Part shown: positions 6,151 to 7,980 of the stretch, piece by piece
How the letters are laid out: each line of letters starts with the position of its first letter
How positions within the stretch are numbered: position 1 is the stretch's first letter
Assembly (NCBI GenBank): GCA_036564345.1
Contig: DATCOZ010000303.1
Coordinates: forward strand, 1 to 7,980
From: UBA6019 sp036564345
GTDB taxonomy: Bacteria; Chloroflexota; Dormibacteria; Dormibacterales; Dormibacteraceae
Length of the DNA: 7,980 bases
Reading direction: 5' to 3'
The notes under the pieces: model-generated
Told to the model about the DNA's origin: nothing
What the model saw: the letters and a program-made list of their open reading frames with translations, nothing else
Database searches by the model: none
Program-made: the position numbers and the translations under genes

Positions 6151-6348
6151 AGCAGGCCGCTGAGAAGGGTCGCCGTCGCATTGGCGCCCAGGCGCCCGAT
6201 GCGTGCGTCGGCTTCTGCGGTGCTCGCTTACGCAGCTCTGCTGCGCGCGCTGCGCTCCTTCGCCTCGAACGCCTGGACGCCAAACGGCTGCGGCGCTTAG
6301 CGCCGGGCTTGCCTCCGGTCGCACGCCGACCCTTCTCAGCGCCCTGCT
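6151..6348. repeat. 198-bp element bounded by 26-bp imperfect inverted repeats
   Basis: The arms at 6151-6176 and 6323-6348 are complementary at 24 of 26 positions, with a perfect 14-bp core (GCTGAGAAGGGTCG at 6159-6172 against 6327-6340). The 146-bp interior has smaller dyads: GGCGCC twice (6183-6196), GCAGC-TCT-GCTGC near 6233, and CGGCGC-TTA-GCGCCG (6291-6305). I see no supported coding sequence inside; the open frame on the - strand is arginine-rich and unlike a protein. It could be a MITE-like or REP-like intergenic element, or a long RNA stem acting as a processing site between rplA and rplJ. No clear target-site duplication is seen. Confidence 0.7.
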
Positions 6349-6353
6349 AGAAT
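6326..6353 (+). promoter_or_regulatory. rplJ: Candidate rplJL promoter
   Basis: TAGAAT (6348-6353) matches five of six bases of the -10 consensus and begins at the last base of the right inverted-repeat arm. A weak -35, CCGACC (6326-6331, matching the central GAC), lies 16 bp upstream within that arm. RNA would start near 6360, immediately before the L10-leader-like structure, which fits. The -35 is poor, so this remains a candidate. Confidence 0.4.
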
Positions 6354-6417
6354 CTCGACTGCCGAAGAAGTAGGCGCCTGGCTCTCGAGCCCGGCTTAAT
6401 TCACCTGCCGAGGCGAG
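6354..6417 (+). promoter_or_regulatory. L10 leader-like autoregulatory RNA upstream of rplJ
   Basis: The segment resembles the ribosomal protein L10 leader, an mRNA structure that mimics the 23S rRNA site for L10(L12)n and lets the complex repress rplJL. Visible features are GCCGAAGAAGTAGG (6361-6374), an inner hairpin GGCTC-TC-GAGCC (6380-6391), a TTAAT linker, then CCTGCCGAGGC. GTAGG can pair with CCTGC (one G-U), GCC (6361-6363) with GGC (6412-6414), and CTC with GAG outside, leaving asymmetric purine-rich bulges as in known leaders. The match is from memory of the family pattern, not from a model search. Position just before rplJ supports it. Confidence 0.68.
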
Positions 6418-6437
6418 CGTCAGAAGCGGAACCGCCA

Positions 6438-6469
6438 GCGGACCTTTACCGTCCGCCGCATTTCCTTTT
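6438..6469 (+). terminator. Possible attenuator hairpin between L10 leader and rplJ
   Basis: GCGGAC (6438-6443) and GTCCGC (6451-6456) form a perfect 6-bp stem with a 7-nt loop, followed by a mixed pyrimidine stretch (ATTTCCTTTT) rather than a pure T run. Such a hairpin downstream of an L10 leader could mediate transcription attenuation. CCGCC at 6432-6436 and the nearby GCGG can pair alternatively. The weak T tract leaves this tentative. Confidence 0.35.
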
Positions 6470-6503
6470 CACGCCGCGCCGGGGCAGTGAAGAGGAATTT
6501 TTT

Positions 6504-7040
6504 ATGGCGAAGGTTTCCAAGAGGCCCCTGAAGGAGAAGCAGGTCGGCCAGATCGCGGAGAAGCTGCGGACGGCCAAGGTCGTCGTGCTGACCGACTACC
6601 GCGGTCTCTCGGTTGCCCAGATCGGCGACCTCCGGGCCAAGCTCCGGCAGTCGGACGTCGAGTTCCGGGTGGTCAAGAACACGCTCGCCAAGCGGGCCGC
6701 CGACGACGCCGGCCACCCCGACCTCGGCCCCGCGCTGAAGGGCCCGGTCGCCTTCGCGCTCGGCTACGACGACCTCTCGGCGCCGGCCCGGCTGATCGCC
6801 GAATGGGTGCGCGCCAGCCGGCTCAAGCTCGACATCACCGGCGGCCTCGTCGAAGGCCGGTTCTTCGGAGCAGACCAGGTCCGCCAGCTCGCCGACCTCC
6901 CCTCGAAGGAGGTCCTCCTGGCCCAGCTGTTGGGCACCCTGCAGACCCCGATCGCCCAGTTGGTGGGCACCATCCAGGCCCCGGTCCAGACCCTCGTCGG
7001 CCTGCTCGAGGCGTACAAGAACAAGTTGGAGGCAGCGTAA
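6504..7040 (+). CDS. rplJ: 50S ribosomal protein L10
   Basis: L10 anchors the L7/L12 stalk to the ribosome. The N-terminal rRNA-binding domain includes VVVLTDYRGLSVAQIGDLR (26-44) and VEFRVVKNTLAKRA (52-65). At 178 residues it is longer than E. coli L10 (165). The extra length lies in the C-terminal helix, where three 11-residue segments follow each other: LLGTLQTPIAQ (142-152), LVGTIQAPVQT (153-163) and LVGLLEAYKNK (164-174). By analogy with Thermotoga L10, this suggests three L12-dimer sites instead of two. GAGG 8 nt before the ATG is a good Shine-Dalgarno. The rplL start directly follows the stop. Autorepression through the leader at 6354-6417 is expected. Confidence 0.97.
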   Translation: MAKVSKRPLKEKQVGQIAEKLRTAKVVVLTDYRGLSVAQIGDLRAKLRQSDVEFRVVKNTLAKRAADDAGHPDLGPALKGPVAFALGYDDLSAPARLIAEWVRASRLKLDITGGLVEGRFFGADQVRQLADLPSKEVLLAQLLGTLQTPIAQLVGTIQAPVQTLVGLLEAYKNKLEAA

Positions 7041-7436
7041 ATGGCAGCTACGAAACTCAGCCCGAAGGACTTCGTCGAAGCGCTCAAGGAATGGAGCGTG
7101 CTCGAGGTCGTCGAGGCCGTGAAGATGATCGAGGACGAGTTCGGGATCAAGGCGGCGGCAGCCGTCGCGGCCCCGGCGGCCGCACCGGCCGGAGGCGCGG
7201 CGGAGGCCGAGGCGCCCGAGGAGCAGACCGAGTTCACTGTCAACCTCACCGCCGTCGGCGACAGCAAGATCAACGTGATCAAGGCCGTTCGCGAGATCAC
7301 CGGCCTCGGCCTGAAGGAGGCCAAGGACCTCGTCGACGCCTCGCCCAAGGCGGTCAAGGAGAACGTCAACAAGGAAGAGGCGGAGAGCATCGCCCAGAAG
7401 CTCAAGGACGCCGGGGCAACCGCAGAGATCAAGTAA
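7041..7436 (+). CDS. rplL: 50S ribosomal protein L7/L12
   Basis: This is the multicopy stalk protein that recruits and activates translational GTPases. The 131 residues show the standard plan. An N-terminal dimerisation domain spans about 1-36 (LSVLEVVEAV-like WSVLEVVEAVKMIEDEFG). A flexible Ala/Pro/Gly/Glu hinge spans about 37-62. The globular C-terminal domain (63-131) contains KINVIKAVREITGLGLKEAK, the factor-binding helices, and ends DAGATAEIK. The hinge is somewhat long, which explains the length above the usual 120-125. The ATG follows the rplJ TAA with no gap, and GGAGG lies 8 nt upstream, so strong translation is expected, in line with the several copies per ribosome. Confidence 0.97.
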   Translation: MAATKLSPKDFVEALKEWSVLEVVEAVKMIEDEFGIKAAAAVAAPAAAPAGGAAEAEAPEEQTEFTVNLTAVGDSKINVIKAVREITGLGLKEAKDLVDASPKAVKENVNKEEAESIAQKLKDAGATAEIK

Positions 7437-7442
7437 ACGAGC

Positions 7443-7464
7443 AAGGGGGGACAGGTCCCCCCTT
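7443..7464 (+). terminator. G/C-tract hairpin after rplL, possible partial terminator
   Basis: AAGGGGGG (7443-7450), loop ACAGGT, CCCCCCTT (7457-7464) is a perfect 8-bp stem beginning 6 nt after the rplL stop. No T run follows (CCAAAACCCCC), so full intrinsic termination is unlikely. Attenuation, 3'-end protection or a processing site are alternatives. A second CCCCCTT at 7471-7477 competes for the same G tract. Confidence 0.5.
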
Positions 7465-7517
7465 CCAAAACCCCCTTCGCAGCGCGGCATGGGGTGTCGA
7501 TTCAAAACAACTCAAAC

Positions 7518-7536
7518 GGCCGGGATGAACCCGGCC
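7518..7536 (+). other. GC-rich hairpin in rplL-rpoB spacer
   Basis: GGCCGGG (7518-7524), loop ATGAA, CCCGGCC (7530-7536) forms a perfect 7-bp stem. No T tract follows. It is probably an RNA structural element such as a pause or processing hairpin; its role is unknown. Confidence 0.45.
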
Positions 7537-7596
7537 TGCGCACGGCGCGCCTAAGACACGCTTCCTTCACAGGGGGTTCCTTTTTGAGCCCGGTTT

Positions 7597-7605
7597 TGCT
7601 ATTCT
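7597..7605 (+). promoter_or_regulatory. rpoB: Candidate upstream rpoB promoter (extended -10)
   Basis: TGCTATTCT is a TGn-extended -10 (TATTCT, four of six bases, with the key T, A and final T kept). No good -35 is seen 16-18 bp upstream (TTCCTT). It is followed by CGCCG exactly as in the second candidate 78 bp downstream, which raises confidence a little. Confidence 0.3.
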
Positions 7606-7618
7606 CGCCGGCAACCCG

Positions 7619-7646
7619 CCAAAAACGGCCGCTAGGCCGCGTTTGG
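7619..7646 (+). other. Imperfect hairpin between the two rpoB promoter candidates
   Basis: CCAAAAACGGCC (7619-7630), loop GCTA, GGCCGCGTTTGG (7635-7646) pairs as two 5-bp helices (CGGCC/GGCCG and CCAAA/TTTGG) around a 2x2 internal loop. In DNA it is an operator-like dyad about 10 bp upstream of the second candidate's -35. No T tract follows, so it is not a terminator. Confidence 0.4.
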
Positions 7647-7653
7647 TCGTGCT

Positions 7654-7683
7654 TTGTGCCGGGTACCTTTTGCGTGTTATACT
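7654..7683 (+). promoter_or_regulatory. rpoB: Candidate main rpoB promoter
   Basis: TATACT (7678-7683) matches five of six -10 bases and is preceded by TGT, giving an extended -10. TTGTGC (7654-7659) is a partial -35 at an 18-bp spacing. RNA would begin near 7690, leaving a leader of about 85 nt before rpoB. It is the best promoter-like site in the spacer. A further TATAAG at 7724-7729 has no -35 and is weaker. Confidence 0.48.
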
Positions 7684-7774
7684 CGCCGTTCGTGCAATTT
7701 AGCGCCGCTGGCCCCCCTCTTCTATAAGCGCGCCCTCCCTTGTCTTTTGTTCGTCTAAGGAGAACTGCCTACCT

Positions 7775-7980
7775 GTGATCTCAGAGATGAAAGCCGCCCC
7801 TCGCAAGAACTACGGCCGTATTCCGAACCTGGTCGAGCTGAAGGACCTCATCGCAACCCAGATCGAGTCCTTCGTCTGGTTCAAGTCGGAGGGGCTCCGC
7901 GAGCTCTTCGATGAGATCAACCCGATCACGGACTACACCGGCAAGAACTTCGAGCTCCGCTTTCTCGACTACGAGTTCGG
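7775..7980 (+). CDS. rpoB: RNA polymerase beta subunit, N-terminal fragment (3' end outside window)
   Basis: This gene encodes the catalytic beta subunit of RNA polymerase. Sixty-eight codons and two bases are visible. After about 13 variable residues comes YGRIPNLVELKDLIATQ, then IESFVWFKSEGLRELFDEI, NPITDYTGKNFELRFLDYEF, the well-conserved beginning of bacterial beta subunits. I chose the GTG at 7775: AAGGAG at 7757-7762 lies 12 nt upstream, a rather wide spacing. The in-frame ATG at 7787 would be 24 nt away and is less likely. The 338-bp spacer with its own promoter candidates suggests rpoB is expressed partly independently of rplJL; rpoC is expected downstream, outside the window. Confidence 0.96.
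   Translation, partial: MISEMKAAPRKNYGRIPNLVELKDLIATQIESFVWFKSEGLRELFDEINPITDYTGKNFELRFLDYEF

Larger units (their letters stand above)
7437..7774 (+). other. rplL-rpoB spacer, structured and without a gene
   Basis: This 338-bp gap holds several hairpins and promoter-like boxes listed separately. The one open + strand frame (7494-7727) has no Shine-Dalgarno, a composition unlike the neighbours and spans the promoter-like boxes, so I do not call it. The arrangement recalls the rplL-rpoB spacer of E. coli, where partial termination and RNA processing lower rpoB expression relative to the stalk proteins. Confidence 0.6.

Noticed and set aside
6133..6324. A 63-codon - strand frame inside the inverted-repeat element
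   Set aside because: It is arginine- and serine-rich, overlaps the rplA end and a repeat arm, and shows no protein-like pattern.
7494..7727. A 77-codon + strand open frame in the rplL-rpoB spacer
   Set aside because: It has no Shine-Dalgarno, unusual composition and spans hairpins and promoter-like boxes.
1..7980. CRISPR array, insertion sequence, phage or defence genes, or a novel multi-gene system
   Set aside because: No regularly spaced repeats, transposase or nuclease motifs are seen. The coding content is ordinary housekeeping plus two poorly characterised genes.

Overview
This is a GC-rich bacterial chromosome segment made mostly of core housekeeping genes. It holds the rpmG-secE-nusG-rplK-rplA-rplJ-rplL-rpoB block in its classic order, preceded by five metabolic or signalling genes. 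GC-rich codon use, a 49-residue zinc-type L33, GTG and TTG starts, and an isocitrate/isopropylmalate-type dehydrogenase and a 'DWPGW' DinB-like protein of kinds I associate with Actinomycetota and Chloroflexota-like lineages suggest a deep Terrabacteria member, for example Chloroflexota, Dormibacterota or a deep actinobacterium. This placement is an inference; no rRNA is present to confirm it.

Left part (1-2821, + strand): the C-terminal part of pyruvate kinase, a small soluble histidine kinase without a sensor domain, a PIG-L/LmbE-family zinc deacetylase, and a protein joining a HicB-like N-terminal segment to a DinB-like helical domain. The spacings are short, so they may be co-transcribed. 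A dehydrogenase on the - strand (2826-3914) converges on this group with only 4 bp between the stops and diverges from the ribosomal cluster.

Right part (3964-7980, + strand): a short control region with a promoter-like element and a terminator-like hairpin leads into rpmG, secE, nusG, rplK and rplA. These are packed with 0-4 nt gaps or overlaps, so one polycistronic transcript is likely. A 357-bp gap then separates rplA from rplJ. It contains a 198-bp element bounded by 26-bp imperfect inverted repeats, a -10-like box at its right edge, and an RNA leader resembling the L10 autoregulatory leader. The rplJ and rplL genes follow directly. A 338-bp gap rich in hairpins and promoter-like boxes precedes the start of rpoB, which runs off the window.

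Together the right-hand genes supply translocase (SecE), transcription elongation (NusG, RpoB) and ribosomal stalk components (L11, L1, L10, L7/L12). Autoregulation is expected at the L10 leader and separate control of rpoB. I see no mobile-element genes, CRISPR, tRNA, rRNA, defence or biosynthetic cluster. The most interesting parts are non-coding: the inverted-repeat element before the L10 leader, the rpmG control region and the rplL-rpoB spacer. The in-frame stop junction between the deacetylase and the DinB-like gene also deserves a look.
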